Shown here: in pieces, positions 16,514-26,103 of the stretch
Position numbering within the stretch: the stretch's first letter is position 1
Layout of the letters: each line of letters opens with the position of its first letter
Assembly: GCA_963802375.1 (NCBI GenBank)
Contig: CAWDIJ010000004.1
Coordinates: 186,001-250,000, forward strand
DNA length: 64,000 nt
Direction: 5' to 3'
Origin: JACDAN01 sp963802375
Lineage (GTDB): Bacteria; Actinomycetota; Thermoleophilia; Gaiellales; Gaiellaceae
The notes under the pieces: generated by a model
What the model saw: the letters and a program-made list of their open reading frames with translations, nothing else
The model's database searches: none
Told to the model about the DNA's origin: nothing
Translations under genes and position numbers: made by a program

Positions 16514-17589
16514 CAGGCAGCGATGAGCACGCCGGCGAACGCACGCCTGAGCTGGACGAAGAGCGCCTCGAACGCGAGCGGCGCCTGGAGCTGGAGCTCC
16601 TCGAGCAGGCGCCACTGCTCTCGGACGATCTCCGCGGCGACTTCCGCTGACGCGGCCCGGTCCTCAGTCGCATCTTCCTGGAGCTCGGCGAGGTGGTCGA
16701 CGTGGATCGCCGCTCGCTCGGCGCCGACGCTCACCGCGATCAGGTCCCGGTACCAGGCCGCAAGCTCCTCGAGCGCGAGCAGCAGCTCCTCCCGCTCCGC
16801 TCCGCGCGCGGCTCGCCGCAGGCGTTGCTCGGCCTCGCGGTCCGGCAGATCGAGATTCTCGAGCTCCTCCTCTGCTTTGGCCCGTGCCTCGTTCGCACGT
16901 TCCGCGGCCGCCTCGATGAGCGCGGCGGAAGCCTCGGCAGGCACGAAGTCCTCGTCGCGGTAGACGGCGCGCGCGAGCTCGATCAGCTTCGAGCGGCGCT
17001 CGACGGCCTTGGGATCCAGCAGGCGCTCGACGCGGTCGAGGCGGCCTGCTGCGACCCGGGCAAGGGCCGCCGCCTGGTTCTCCGAGAGCCCGGGAGCGCG
17101 CTCCTCGACGACCGACCGCACCGCGCGCTCCGAGAGCCGCCTGAACGGCACCGGCTGGCAGCGCGACCGAATCGTCTCCGGCAGGGGCCCGACGTCGTCG
17201 GCGACGAGCACGATCACGGCGTACGGCGGCGGCTCCTCGAGATCCTTGAGCAGCGCGTCCGCCGCCTCCTCGTTCATCGAGTGCGCGCCGAAGATCAGGT
17301 AGACGCGTCGGTCCGCCTCGAACGGGCGCATATGGAGGTCGCGGCGCAGCTCTCGGATCGCGTCGATCCGGATCTGGTCGCCGAGCGGCTCCAGGACGTA
17401 GAGATCCGGATGCGATCCGCGCGAGACCCGTTCGTGTTCCCCGAGCAGCTCGGCCGCGAACGCCGTTGCCAACCCGCGCTTCCCGACGCCGGGCGGCCCG
17501 TGGAAGAGGTACGCGTGCGCGGTGCCCTCCCGGAGCGCCGCCTCGAGGAGCGCCTTGGCCTCAGCCTGCTCCGGCACGTTCTCGAACAT
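16513..17589 (-). CDS. holB: DNA polymerase III subunit delta'
   Basis: A 358-aa AAA+ clamp-loader protein starting MFENVPEQAEAKALLEAAL. It has Walker A GPPGVGKR at residues 31-38, the following helix LATAFAAELLG, FGAHSMNEEAADALLKDLEEP (Walker B/sensor region) and ETIRSRCQPVPF, then a helical C-terminal domain. Delta' opens and loads the beta clamp within the gamma complex. The usual zinc-binding cysteine cluster after Walker A is absent: that loop reads EHERVSRGSHPDLYVLE. It follows tmk directly, a common bacterial pairing. Its 3' end overlaps the glycosidase-like gene by one base. Confidence 0.9.
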   Translation of the reverse strand: MFENVPEQAEAKALLEAALREGTAHAYLFHGPPGVGKRGLATAFAAELLGEHERVSRGSHPDLYVLEPLGDQIRIDAIRELRRDLHMRPFEADRRVYLIFGAHSMNEEAADALLKDLEEPPPYAVIVLVADDVGPLPETIRSRCQPVPFRRLSERAVRSVVEERAPGLSENQAAALARVAAGRLDRVERLLDPKAVERRSKLIELARAVYRDEDFVPAEASAALIEAAAERANEARAKAEEELENLDLPDREAEQRLRRAARGAEREELLLALEELAAWYRDLIAVSVGAERAAIHVDHLAELQEDATEDRAASAEVAAEIVREQWRLLEELQLQAPLAFEALFVQLRRAFAGVLIAA

Positions 17590-18167
17590 GGTCGAGAACC
17601 TCCTTCGCAATGTCGTGCACCGGCCGGTCGCCACTGAGTGCGACGACGCGCTGGGGGATAAAGACCGGCGAGCTGGCGGTAGCCGTTGTCCACGAGCGTC
17701 ATGAATCCCTCGCCCTCCCGCTCGATCCGGTCGCGCGCGCCGCTCGACCGCTTCACGGCCTCGTCGACGTCGACCAAGAGCAGGAAGGTGATGTCCGGAA
17801 GGATGCCGCGGATCGCATCGAGGTTGAGCGCAAGCACGCGCTCGACCCCGAGGCCCCGCGCGATCCCCTGGTAGACGAGCGACGAGTCGAGGAACCGGTC
17901 GGACACGACCTCGGCGCCCTCGGCGAGCTTCGGGCCGATCACCTGGTCGACGAGCTCGGCTCGGGCCGCGGTGAAGAGCGCCGCCTCCGTCCACGGCGAC
18001 ATCGCGTCCCCGTCCAGGAGCAGGTCGCGGACCCGCTCGCCGAGCGGCGTCCCTCCCGGCTCGCGCGTCGCGACCACCTGGCGCCCTTCCTTCTCGAGCG
18101 CCTCGGCAAGGAGCTCGGCCTGCGTCGTCTTGCCCGAGCCGTCGAGCCCCTCGAAGGAGACGAACAT
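17561..18167 (-). pseudogene. tmk: thymidylate kinase, complete but for one single-base insertion
   Basis: ATG 18167 starts MFVSFEGLDGSGKT (P-loop at residues 7-14), with TREPGGTPLGE, the DRF motif SDRFLDSSLVYQG and a C-terminal FMTLVDNGYRQLAGLYP. It phosphorylates dTMP to dTDP. After that Pro the frame breaks in a run of five C (plus strand about 17653-17657). Removing one C restores QRVVALSGDRPVHDIAKEVL and a TGA at 17563-17561 inside the holB start region. The break is probably a sequencing or assembly error, because tmk is normally essential. The gene is not truncated otherwise and overlaps holB by about 29 bp. Confidence 0.85.
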
Positions 18168-18211
18168 GGCGGGAGGATAGTGCGGGGTCCAGGCGAACAA
18201 AGCCTCCGCCG

Positions 18212-18730
18212 ATGGACCAGTCGATGAGCATGCCGCAGCCCGAGACCCTGGCCCGTCCGTGGCGGACCGCGACGCTCATCGCAAGCACGGTTGCGGCAGT
18301 CGAGCTCGTCCTGATCCTGATCCTCGGCGTCGCGCTGCTCGGCCAGCCGCTGTCGGAACGGATGCGCGACACCGCGCAGCAGCGAAGCCTCGGGATCGAG
18401 ACGCAGGCGAAGGCGAAGCCGAAGATCGGCAGCTCGAAGCCGCAGCTGGCGCGGGGCGAGACGAGCGTCATCGTCCTGAACGGAAACGGCGTGTCGGGCG
18501 CCGCGCACGTGACGGCCTCGAAGGTCGAGTCGCGCGGCTACTCGATCAACCACGTCGGCAACGCGAACCGGACGGACTTCACTCGCTCCGTGGTCATGTA
18601 CCGGCCGGGCCACCGCGGCGAGGCGATGAGACTCGCACGCGACCTGCGGATCAGGATCGTCGGCCCGCTGGACGGCATGCGGGTGCGCGACCTGATGGGC
18701 GCTCACGTCGCAGTCGTCGTCGGCTCCTAG
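18212..18730 (+). CDS. membrane-anchored LytR C-terminal-domain protein
   Basis: A 172-aa protein with a short cytoplasmic start, one membrane span (LIASTVAAVELVLILILGVALLG at about residues 22-44), a Lys/Gln linker and a C-terminal LytR_C-type domain (SVIVLNGNGVSGAA near residue 85, INHVGNANRTDFTRSVVMYRPG, LRIRIVGPLDG). Domains of this type sit outside the membrane in cell-wall proteins, usually after a LytR-CpsA-Psr ligase domain, which is missing here. It diverges from tmk and is followed by a pair of palindromic repeats. Confidence 0.8.
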   Translation: MDQSMSMPQPETLARPWRTATLIASTVAAVELVLILILGVALLGQPLSERMRDTAQQRSLGIETQAKAKPKIGSSKPQLARGETSVIVLNGNGVSGAAHVTASKVESRGYSINHVGNANRTDFTRSVVMYRPGHRGEAMRLARDLRIRIVGPLDGMRVRDLMGAHVAVVVGS

Positions 18731-18747
18731 CGCCAACCGAGAAAGCT

Positions 18748-18768
18748 CAAGTAACACTCTGTTACTTG
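18748..18768. repeat. palindromic element, pair A copy 1
   Basis: Perfect 9-bp arms CAAGTAACA and TGTTACTTG around a CTC centre. It lies 17 bp after the LytR_C gene stop. It is one of five copies in the window (others at 18827, 49401, 53532 and 53607) and is spaced 79 bp from its partner. Confidence 0.85.
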
Positions 18769-18826
18769 CCGCCTGAAGCTCGGGACGACCACTCCCAGAG
18801 CGGGGTCGGCGGGCCGAACCGCACCT

Positions 18827-18843
18827 AGTAACACTCTGTTACT
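18827..18843. repeat. palindromic element, pair A copy 2
   Basis: 7-bp arms AGTAACA/TGTTACT around CTC, followed by TG as in the full 9-bp form. It lies 4 bp beyond the stop of the minus-strand membrane-protein gene (18848), so pair A fills the space between two convergent genes and could act as a bidirectional terminator. Confidence 0.85.
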
Positions 18844-18847
18844 TGCC

Positions 18848-20532
18848 TCAGAGGCGCCAGAAGAGGTAGCGGCCGTCGGGGCTCCGCTCGGGCTCGGTGC
18901 CGAGCACTCCTCGCAGGTCCGCCTCGGTCGCAACGCCGCCGTCCTGGTACCCGAGCCGGTCCACGGAGATCGCCCGCGAAGCCGCGCCTCGCGCGCGGCC
19001 GGGACGAGCTCCGCCGCCGGACGGGTCGCATACCGGCCCGACCAGTCCTCCGCCCGGCCGCGCATCGCGCCCCAGCTCCAGCGGAGGTCCGACGTGTGGA
19101 GATAGCCCTTCGCCGGCTCGTAGAGCGGGCGAAAGCTCAGCGGCGGCTCGGGGAAGGGCTCGTGCGGCAGGTTCACCAGCATCGCGCGCGCCGGTAACCG
19201 CCTTTCCATCGACCGATACCACGACTGGTCGGCGCGGTAGTCGGCCTCCAGGCCCGCATGCGGCGGGATGAAGAACGGCGAGGTCTGGTCGAGCGAGCCG
19301 AGCACGAGCAGCGCGGCGAGCAGCGCCCCGAAGCCGAGCGCGGGAAGCCGCGGCCGAAGCGACTCCAGCAACAGCCCCACCGCCAGGAGCGCGAAGAACG
19401 CGATGAAGATCGAGAGCCGGTTCCACGCGCGGATCTGGGGCCACCCAACCGCAAGGAGCGTCGAGAGCCCGCCCGTCGTCCCGACCAGAACAGCAACCAA
19501 CGTCAAGGCCGCGAGGCCTCGATACCGCGAGATCACCTCTGGCCAAGCGCCCACGACGGCCAGCAACGCCACCGCCAGGAGCCACAGGAACCCGACGGAC
19601 GCGATGAGACCGAGCGTCGCCGCCCGCCCCTCGTTCTGCGGGATCTGCTCGGTGTACTCCGCCTTCCTGGAAGCCAGCGCGTCGATCCGATGCCCGTCCA
19701 CCGGCAGGAGCAGCTGCGTGAGCCGGAGGCTGTAGTTCTCGCTCTCGAACCAATAGCGCTTCGCGACCTCCTCGTTCGTCCCATGCTTCGCCCGGTAGAC
19801 GATCGTGGGCGCCAGCTGGACGAGCGAGACGGCCAGGATCACGCCGACCACGAACGCCGCCGGGAGGAACGCCCGCCGGTCGCGCGCGGCGAGGAATCGC
19901 AGGATCGCAGCGACGGCGACGAGCAGGACCGTGAACGCCGAGTAGTAGAACGATCCGGACGCCACGGCCACCAGCGCCGCCAGCCCGGCAGTCGCCAGCC
20001 CGATACGAGCACGGCCGTCCAGCACCGACAGCGCGAGATACGCGCCGATCGGGACGACGTAGTACGCCGCCAGGAACAGGTGCACCTCTCCGCGCATGAA
20101 GTGGTACGGCGTGAGCGTGTAGAGCAGCGAGATCACGACTGCGACCTCCGGCCCCACGGCTAGGCGCCGGAGCACGAGGTAGGTCACGACTGCCGTCACC
20201 GGGAAGGTGAGGACGAAGAAGACGTTCATCACGAGTGACGGGTCGTCGGTGAACAGGCCGGCGACCCAGAAGAACAGGACGTGCAGCGTGTCTCCGCTCA
20301 GCACCGGGTAGTCGTAGAGCTGCTGGCCCTCCGGAGCGCCGAGCCGCGGGTTCTCGTAGAACCAGCCGCGCTCCATCACGCTCTTGATCAGCATCAGGTT
20401 GAGCGTCCCGTCGCCGGAGTAGGAGAACGGGACCCGGAAGTCCGCATCCCAGAGCCGGAGGAAGATCGTCGCGCCGACGCAGGAGAGGACGGCCGCGGCC
20501 GCCGCGTAGGCCGCCTCCCGCCGGGTGCTCAA
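18848..20532 (-). pseudogene. large polytopic membrane protein (glycan-related), frameshifted near its C-terminus
   Basis: A protein of about 560 aa with ten or more membrane spans, starting TTG 20532 as MSTRREAAYAAAAAVLSC. Landmarks are VPFSYSGDGTLNLMLIKS, YENPRLGAPEGQQLYDYP, TPYHFMRGEVHLFLAAYYVVP and IRAWNRLSIFIAFFALLAVG. A C-terminal extracytoplasmic domain ends with DRLGYQDGGVATEADL, DGRYLFWRL. That last part is in another frame: two extra bases at about 18975-18990 must be removed to join them. The paralogue is at 61458. Similar proteins are annotated as hypothetical membrane or YfhO/GT39-like proteins, and a lipid-linked sugar transferase role is possible. The TTG overlaps the upstream stop (TTGA). 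Confidence 0.75.
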
Positions 20533-22456
20533 ATGCCGAGCCTGCCGAGCACTGGATCAGACGGGCCCCAGCGATCCAGCTCGCGCGATCGCAGCAGGTG
20601 CCGGATTCCCCACTCGCGCAGCCCCGCGTCGAGCTCGAAGCGCCCGAGCTCGAACCAGGTCCGCGAGTTCTCCGGCTGGAGCTCGACGGCCCGGATGTAG
20701 AGATCGAGCGCGTCGCCGTCGTTCCCGCGCGCCTCCTCGGCGACGGCCTGGGCGAAGATCGGCTCGACCGCGAGCGGGTTCAGCGAGCGAGCCCGGCGCG
20801 CATCGGAGACAGCGCCGTCGGGGTCACGCTGCTCGAGCGCCACGTAGGCATCGGCCACCTTCCTGCTCGCGAGCCAAGGCGACGCCAACGACCCGAGCAC
20901 GGCGAGGCCCAGCACGACCACACCGGCCGCGAAGAACGGCTCGCGAACCGCTTCGACCGCCGGCCGCGCAGCGCCGATCAGCACGCCGAGCACGAGGAAC
21001 AGCGGCGCCGAGACGCCGACGAAGTCCCAGTCGTAGTCGATGACCGCATGCGCGAGGTAGGCGAGCGCGACGACCGCAAGCGCCAGACCCGCCGCAGCCT
21101 CCGGCTCCTCCAGCCGCCTGAGAGCGCGAACGATCGCAAACGCCGCCGCTAGGCCCGCCCCGGCAGCGAGCAAGAAGCCGACCAGCCCCGTCTCGGCGAG
21201 GAACTGCAACGGGACGTTGTGCGGCTCCGTCGCAACCGTCGTGTTCGTCCTGAGCGGCCTCCGCGCGAGCGAGAAGGTCCCGGCACCGGTTCCCGCCACC
21301 GGGTTGTCCTCCCAGAGCTGCCATGCCTCGTTCCACCAGGTCCAGCGGCTGTTCGAGCCGAAATCCCTGAGCCGCTCCGGGCCGGAGCCGGCGGACGTGA
21401 CGGGGTTCGTGAACTCCCGGTAGCTGTCCCGCGCGCGATCGATCGGATCGGCGACGAAGAAGGCGAGGACGACCAGCGCAGACCGGGACGAGGGCGAGTG
21501 CGGCGACGGTCCGCCGCGAGAGCCGGACCGCAACCCGGGGCCGCCACCGATCCTCGTGCTTCACGCCGAGGTACGCGAGCCCGGCGACCACCGAGCCCGC
21601 AAGCAGTAGGCCGATCGCGAACCAGAGCCCGGCGTCGAGCCGCTCGTCGTACGGGCGACCGTCCTCCACGAGCCCAGGTTGGCCGAACGCCCAGATCGAC
21701 AGCAGCACGGCCGGCACGAGTGCCGACCAGGAGCGCTGCGGCCGCCTCGACCCGCCTCCGAGTGAGCGCGATGTACGCAGCAGGCGCGAGCAGCGCGACG
21801 ACCACGCCGCCGCGCGAGTAGGTGAGCAGGACCACAACGACGGCGGCGAAGGCCAGGACCACCGCCGCCACGCGCAGGAGCCGGTGATGCTCCCGCCGGA
21901 CCGCCGCCCAGAGCGCGAGCGGCAGCGTCATCGCACCCACGAGCGCCAAGGCGTTCCAGTAGTCCAGCGGCTCGCGCAGCCGGGCGATCCGCTCACCGTC
22001 CGGGACGAGGTTCGGGATCACCTTGCCGGCGAGCGCCCACAGGAGCGCCGCTCCGAACAGCCCGAGCAGCGCAAGCGCCACCATCCGCACCGGACGTGGC
22101 GAGGCAGCGGCGACCAGCATGCCCAGCACCGCGAACGCGAAATAAACGATTCCGCGGTTGAAGTACTCCCACGAGCGGTCGGGCTGCACCGACCACACGA
22201 TCGAGAGCCCGTTCCAGAGGACGAACCAGCCGAGGAGCGCCAGGAACGCGATCCCGAACCCGTCCAGCCTCGGAAACGCCACAACATCGAGGAGCACGAG
22301 CGCGACCCCGACGGCGGCGGCCAGCACCGCCAACCCGCCGATCCAGACGAGCGGCGGATAAGTCGAGCCGTCGCCGAAGAAGAGCGCCAGCGCCGCGACC
22401 ACGGCCGTTGCGCCGACCAGCAGGGCCCCGGCGGAACGTGGGAGGCCCCGTGGCAT
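20529..22456 (-). pseudogene. O-antigen ligase family protein with C-terminal TPR-like tail, two frameshifts
   Basis: From ATG 22456 (MPRGLPRSAGALL) the protein has about eleven membrane spans. Landmarks are WNGLSIVWSVQPDRSWEYFNRG, LREPLDYWNALALVGAM and LLTYSRGGVVVALLAP (Wzy_C motif), then the periplasmic-type loop WTWWNEAWQLWEDNPVAGTGAGTF, TEPHNVPLQFLAETGLVG (the conserved His loop), and a C-terminal helical repeat region (AYVALEQRDPDGAVSDARRA) as in O-antigen ligases with TPR tails. Reading requires removal of one base near 21721 and one near 21480; both are likely sequence errors. It is a polymerase or ligase for a lipid-linked glycan. It is distinct from the copy at 1-1120. Confidence 0.82.
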
Positions 22457-22558
22457 TGGCCGCGAAGCTAACACCCGCCTAGGACTATCGTCTCTATCTA
22501 ACAAAGCGTTTACATACGGTTGAGCTTGTGTTCACCCCAGAGGGGGAAACTGCACGCG

Positions 22559-23080
22559 ATGGTCCGCCCGACGGCCTTTCTCATCTTGCTTGCCTGCGGT
22601 GCGGGGATTCTCGCAACTGCATCTCCCGCCCTCGCCGCCAAGCCGCCCTGCTGGAAGCAGGTCGTGAACGACTGGTCGCAGGACGGGAGCATCGACGGCG
22701 CCTACTCGGCCAAGTGCATCGACGAGGCGCTCGCCAAGGTGCCCGAGGACATCCGCGCCTACAGCGACTTCGAGGAGCAGGCCAAGGCCGCGCGCCTCGC
22801 CGCCGGCCGCGCCCTCCAGAGCTCGGGCGGCTCAGGCGGCTCGGGCGACAGTACCGACGAGGAGAGCGATGACGACGCGGCCGTCGTCAAGCCGCGCGAG
22901 CCGGACACCGGCCCGAAGGACGAGACGCTGATCCAGTCGGCGCTCGGCACGAACGGCAACAACGCGGACTCCGTCCCGCTGCCGCTCCTGATTCTGCTTG
23001 GCCTCGCCGGCGTCCTGCTCGCCGCCGGCGCCTTCGGATTCGGCGCCCGCAAGCTGCGCGCCCACCGCGCGCCACGCTGA
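22559..23080 (+). CDS. secreted, C-terminally anchored hypothetical protein
   Basis: A 173-aa protein with a signal peptide (MVRPTAFLILLACGAGILAT, cleavage after ALAA). An extracellular part contains KPPCWKQVVNDWSQDGSID and a second Cys (SAKCIDEAL). A Ser/Gly/Asp-rich linker and a C-terminal membrane span (PLLILLGLAGVLLAAGAFGFGA) with a basic tail follow. This arrangement recurs in Thermoleophilia surface proteins of unknown role; the two Cys may form a disulfide. A TTG at 22520 would give a longer form but disrupts the signal peptide. It diverges from the O-antigen ligase gene. Confidence 0.7.
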   Translation: MVRPTAFLILLACGAGILATASPALAAKPPCWKQVVNDWSQDGSIDGAYSAKCIDEALAKVPEDIRAYSDFEEQAKAARLAAGRALQSSGGSGGSGDSTDEESDDDAAVVKPREPDTGPKDETLIQSALGTNGNNADSVPLPLLILLGLAGVLLAAGAFGFGARKLRAHRAPR

Positions 23081-23192
23081 CCCAGCCGTTCCGTCCGACC
23101 CGCCTCCTAATCTGGCTGGTCCGCCTCGGCGCGACCTCCGCGACGAAGGCGCACGAAACTACGATGTAGGACTAGCCCGAGGAGGGTCCAGC

Positions 23193-25946
23193 ATGGCGTC
23201 CGCCGAGAAGCTCCAGACAGAGAACACCGTCGTCGACGAGGAGTCCAGCCTCGGCGTCAAACGCCACTTCACGATCCCCGGCCGCGACCCGTTCGAGGAG
23301 ATCGAGTGGGAGATCCGCGACGCGTTCATCCCCGGCAAGGACAAGCCGGCGTTCGAGCAGAAGGACGTCGAGTTCCCGAAGTTCTGGTCGCAGACGGCCA
23401 CGAACATCGTCGCGCAGAAGTACTTCCGCGGGCGCCTGGGCTCGCCCGAGCGGGAGACGAGCGTGAAGCAGATGATCGGCCGCGTCGTCGACACGATCGG
23501 CCGCTGGGGCCGCGACGGCGGCTACTTCGCCGACGAGGACGAGGCGCTGGCTTTCGAGGACGAGCTCAAGGCGATCCTCGTCAACCAGCTCGCCGCCTTC
23601 AACTCGCCGGTCTGGTTCAACGTCGGGTTCGAGGAGAAGCCGCAGTGCTCGGCCTGCTTCATCCTCTCGATCGACGACTCGATGGAGTCGATCCTCGACT
23701 GGATCCGCCGCGAGGGCGTCATCTTCCGCGGCGGCTCGGGCTCGGGCGTGAACCTCTCGACGCTGCGCTCCTCCAAGGAGCAGCTCTCGAAGGGCGGGCA
23801 CGCCTCCGGGCCGGTCAGCTTCATGCGGGGCGCCGACGCCTCGGCGGGGACGATCAAGTCCGGCGGCAAGACGCGGCGCGCCGCGAAGATGGTCGTGCTC
23901 GACGTCGACCACCCCGACATCGAGGAGTTCATCTGGTGCAAGGCGCGCGAGGAGGAGAAGGCGCGCGTGCTCGAGGCGGCCGGCTACGACATGTCGCTCG
24001 ACTCGGCCGACTGGAGCTCGATCCAGTACCAGAACGCCAACAACTCGGTGCGTGTGACGGACGGCTTCATGGAGGCGGTCGAGTCGGACGCCGACTGGAA
24101 CCTGACGGCCCGCACGGACGGGGCCGTCCTGGACACGGTTCCTGCGCGCAAGCTTCTGCTCGACATGGCCGAGGCCGCCTGGCGCTGCGCCGATCCCGGC
24201 GTCCAGTACGACACGACGATCAACTCGTGGCACACGCTGCCGAACACGGGCCGGATCAACGCGTCCAACCCGTGCTCGGAGTACATGTCGATCGACGACT
24301 CGGCGTGCAACCTCGCCTCGCTGAACCTCCTCAAGTTCCGGCGTGAGGACGGCGAGCTCGACGTCGAGGCGTTCGAGCACGCGGTCGACGTCGTCTTCCT
24401 GGCGCAAGAGATCCTCGTCGGCTACTCGAGCTATCCGACCCCCGAGATCGAGGCGAACGCGAAGGCGTACCGCCAGCTCGGGCTCGGCTACGCGAACCTC
24501 GGCGCGCTGCTGATGGCACGGGGGCTCGCGTACGACTCCGACGAGGGCCGGGCGTACGCAGCAGCGATCACGGCGCTGATGACCGGCCGTGCCTACCGCA
24601 AGTCGGCGGAGATCGCGAAGCGGATGGGCCCGTTCGAGGGCTACCGGCCGAATGCCGCTGCGATGATCGGCGTGATCGCCAAGCACCGGGCGGCGTGCGG
24701 GAACATCGAGCACTCCGACTCCGTGCCGGCCGATCTGCTCGGCCACTGCCGCCAGGCGTGGGACGAGGCGCTCGATCTCGGCGAGGTCGCCGGCTACCGG
24801 AACGCGCAGGCGACCGTGCTGGCTCCGACCGGGACGATCAGCTTCATGATGGATTGCGACACCACGGGCGTCGAGCCGGACTTCTCGCTCGTGAAGTCGA
24901 AGAAGCTCGTCGGCGGCGGCGAGATCACGATCGTCAACCGCACGGTGCCGATGGCGCTCGACAAGCTCGGCTACTCGCCGGACGAGTCAGCCGAGGTCGC
25001 CGCGTACATCGAAGAGAAGAACTCCGTCGTCGGCGCGCCGTACGTCAAGACCGATCACTACCCGGTCTTCGACTGCGCGATCGGCGAGCGTGCGATCCAC
25101 TACATGGGCCACGTGAAGATGATGGGCGCGACGCAGCCGTTCATCTCGGGCGCGATCTCGAAGACCGTGAACCTGCCGGAGCAGGCGACGGTCGAGGAGG
25201 TCGCCGGGCTCTTCAGCGACTCGTGGAAGCTCGGCGTGAAGGCGATCGCGATCTACCGCGACAACTGCAAGGTCGCGCAGCCGCTGTCCGGGAAGTCGGA
25301 CAAGGCGGAGGCGACGCCGCTGGTCGGGATCTCGCCGGCCGCGCTGATGGCCGGGAAGCCGCAGCGCCGGCGCCTGCCGCTGGATCGCACCGAGGTCGGC
25401 CGGAAGTTCCAGGTGGGCGACTACGAGGGCTACATCCACGTCGGGCTGTACGAGGACGGCACGCCGGGCGACATCTTCGTGGACATCGCGAAGGACGGGA
25501 CGACGCTCCAGGGCCTGATGAACTCGCTGATGATTGCGGTCTCGATGGGCCTGCAGTACGGCGTCCCGCCGGAGGTCTACGTCTCGAAGCTCTCCCATAT
25601 GCGCTTCGAGCCGAGCGGGATGACGAACGACGAGGACATCCGCATCGCGAAGTCGATCGTCGACTACATCTTCCGCTGGTTCGGCAAGAAGTTCCTGACC
25701 GTCGAGCAGCAGGAGGAGGTCGGGATCCTCTCGACCGAGGTGAAGGCGCGCATGGCGGCGAACTACGCCAACGGCGGCACGGCTCCCGCGTCGCCCGCCA
25801 CGGCAGAGCCGCCGGCCCCGGGCCAGACGGCGCTGTTCAACGCTCACGACGACGCAGTCGAGTGCGCGAGGTGCGGCGGCCGGATGATCCGAACGGGCAG
25901 CTGCTACACGTGTCGAGACTGCGGCACGAACACCGGCTGTAGCTAG
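23193..25946 (+). CDS. nrdJ: adenosylcobalamin-dependent ribonucleoside-diphosphate reductase (class II)
   Basis: A 917-aa protein starting ATG 23193 after GGAGGG. It carries CSACFILSIDDSMESILDW, the radical-site segment NPCSEYMSIDDSACNLASLN at about residues 359-378 and the substrate-loop APTGTISFMMDCDTTGVEPD. The C-terminal zinc/redox tail has CARCGG and CYTCRDCGTNTGC. Class II enzymes reduce NDPs to dNDPs with B12 as radical source and work with or without oxygen. The length fits the long vitamin-B12-dependent form. No cobalamin riboswitch is evident upstream. A strong terminator follows at 25970, so it is monocistronic. Confidence 0.95.
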   Translation: MASAEKLQTENTVVDEESSLGVKRHFTIPGRDPFEEIEWEIRDAFIPGKDKPAFEQKDVEFPKFWSQTATNIVAQKYFRGRLGSPERETSVKQMIGRVVDTIGRWGRDGGYFADEDEALAFEDELKAILVNQLAAFNSPVWFNVGFEEKPQCSACFILSIDDSMESILDWIRREGVIFRGGSGSGVNLSTLRSSKEQLSKGGHASGPVSFMRGADASAGTIKSGGKTRRAAKMVVLDVDHPDIEEFIWCKAREEEKARVLEAAGYDMSLDSADWSSIQYQNANNSVRVTDGFMEAVESDADWNLTARTDGAVLDTVPARKLLLDMAEAAWRCADPGVQYDTTINSWHTLPNTGRINASNPCSEYMSIDDSACNLASLNLLKFRREDGELDVEAFEHAVDVVFLAQEILVGYSSYPTPEIEANAKAYRQLGLGYANLGALLMARGLAYDSDEGRAYAAAITALMTGRAYRKSAEIAKRMGPFEGYRPNAAAMIGVIAKHRAACGNIEHSDSVPADLLGHCRQAWDEALDLGEVAGYRNAQATVLAPTGTISFMMDCDTTGVEPDFSLVKSKKLVGGGEITIVNRTVPMALDKLGYSPDESAEVAAYIEEKNSVVGAPYVKTDHYPVFDCAIGERAIHYMGHVKMMGATQPFISGAISKTVNLPEQATVEEVAGLFSDSWKLGVKAIAIYRDNCKVAQPLSGKSDKAEATPLVGISPAALMAGKPQRRRLPLDRTEVGRKFQVGDYEGYIHVGLYEDGTPGDIFVDIAKDGTTLQGLMNSLMIAVSMGLQYGVPPEVYVSKLSHMRFEPSGMTNDEDIRIAKSIVDYIFRWFGKKFLTVEQQEEVGILSTEVKARMAANYANGGTAPASPATAEPPAPGQTALFNAHDDAVECARCGGRMIRTGSCYTCRDCGTNTGCS

Positions 25947-25969
25947 GACAGGCCGTAACAGGAGTGCCT

Positions 25970-25993
25970 GAGGCCTCGCTCGTGCGAGGCCTC
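25970..25993 (+). terminator. rho-independent terminator after nrdJ
   Basis: A perfect 10-bp stem GAGGCCTCGC/GCGAGGCCTC with a TCGT loop, followed by TTCGTGTTC, lies 24 bp after the nrdJ stop. Confidence 0.85.
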
Positions 25994-26103
25994 TTCGTGT
26001 TCTACTACTCGAACTTCCCCGCGAGGCGCCAGTAGTCGTCAGGCGATGTGACGGCGGCTACGATCGACGTTTCGCACCGACGCGCGCTATACGGAGGTAT
26101 CGG

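Noticed and set aside
18727..18970. C-terminal extension of the membrane protein reading QVTECYL through the palindromes
   Set aside because: The natural end (GRYLFWRL-stop at 18848) is in another frame; the extension is a frameshift artefact that reads non-coding repeats.
23090..23192. Cobalamin riboswitch before nrdJ
   Set aside because: No B12-box-like segment or matching stems are visible in the 112-bp leader.
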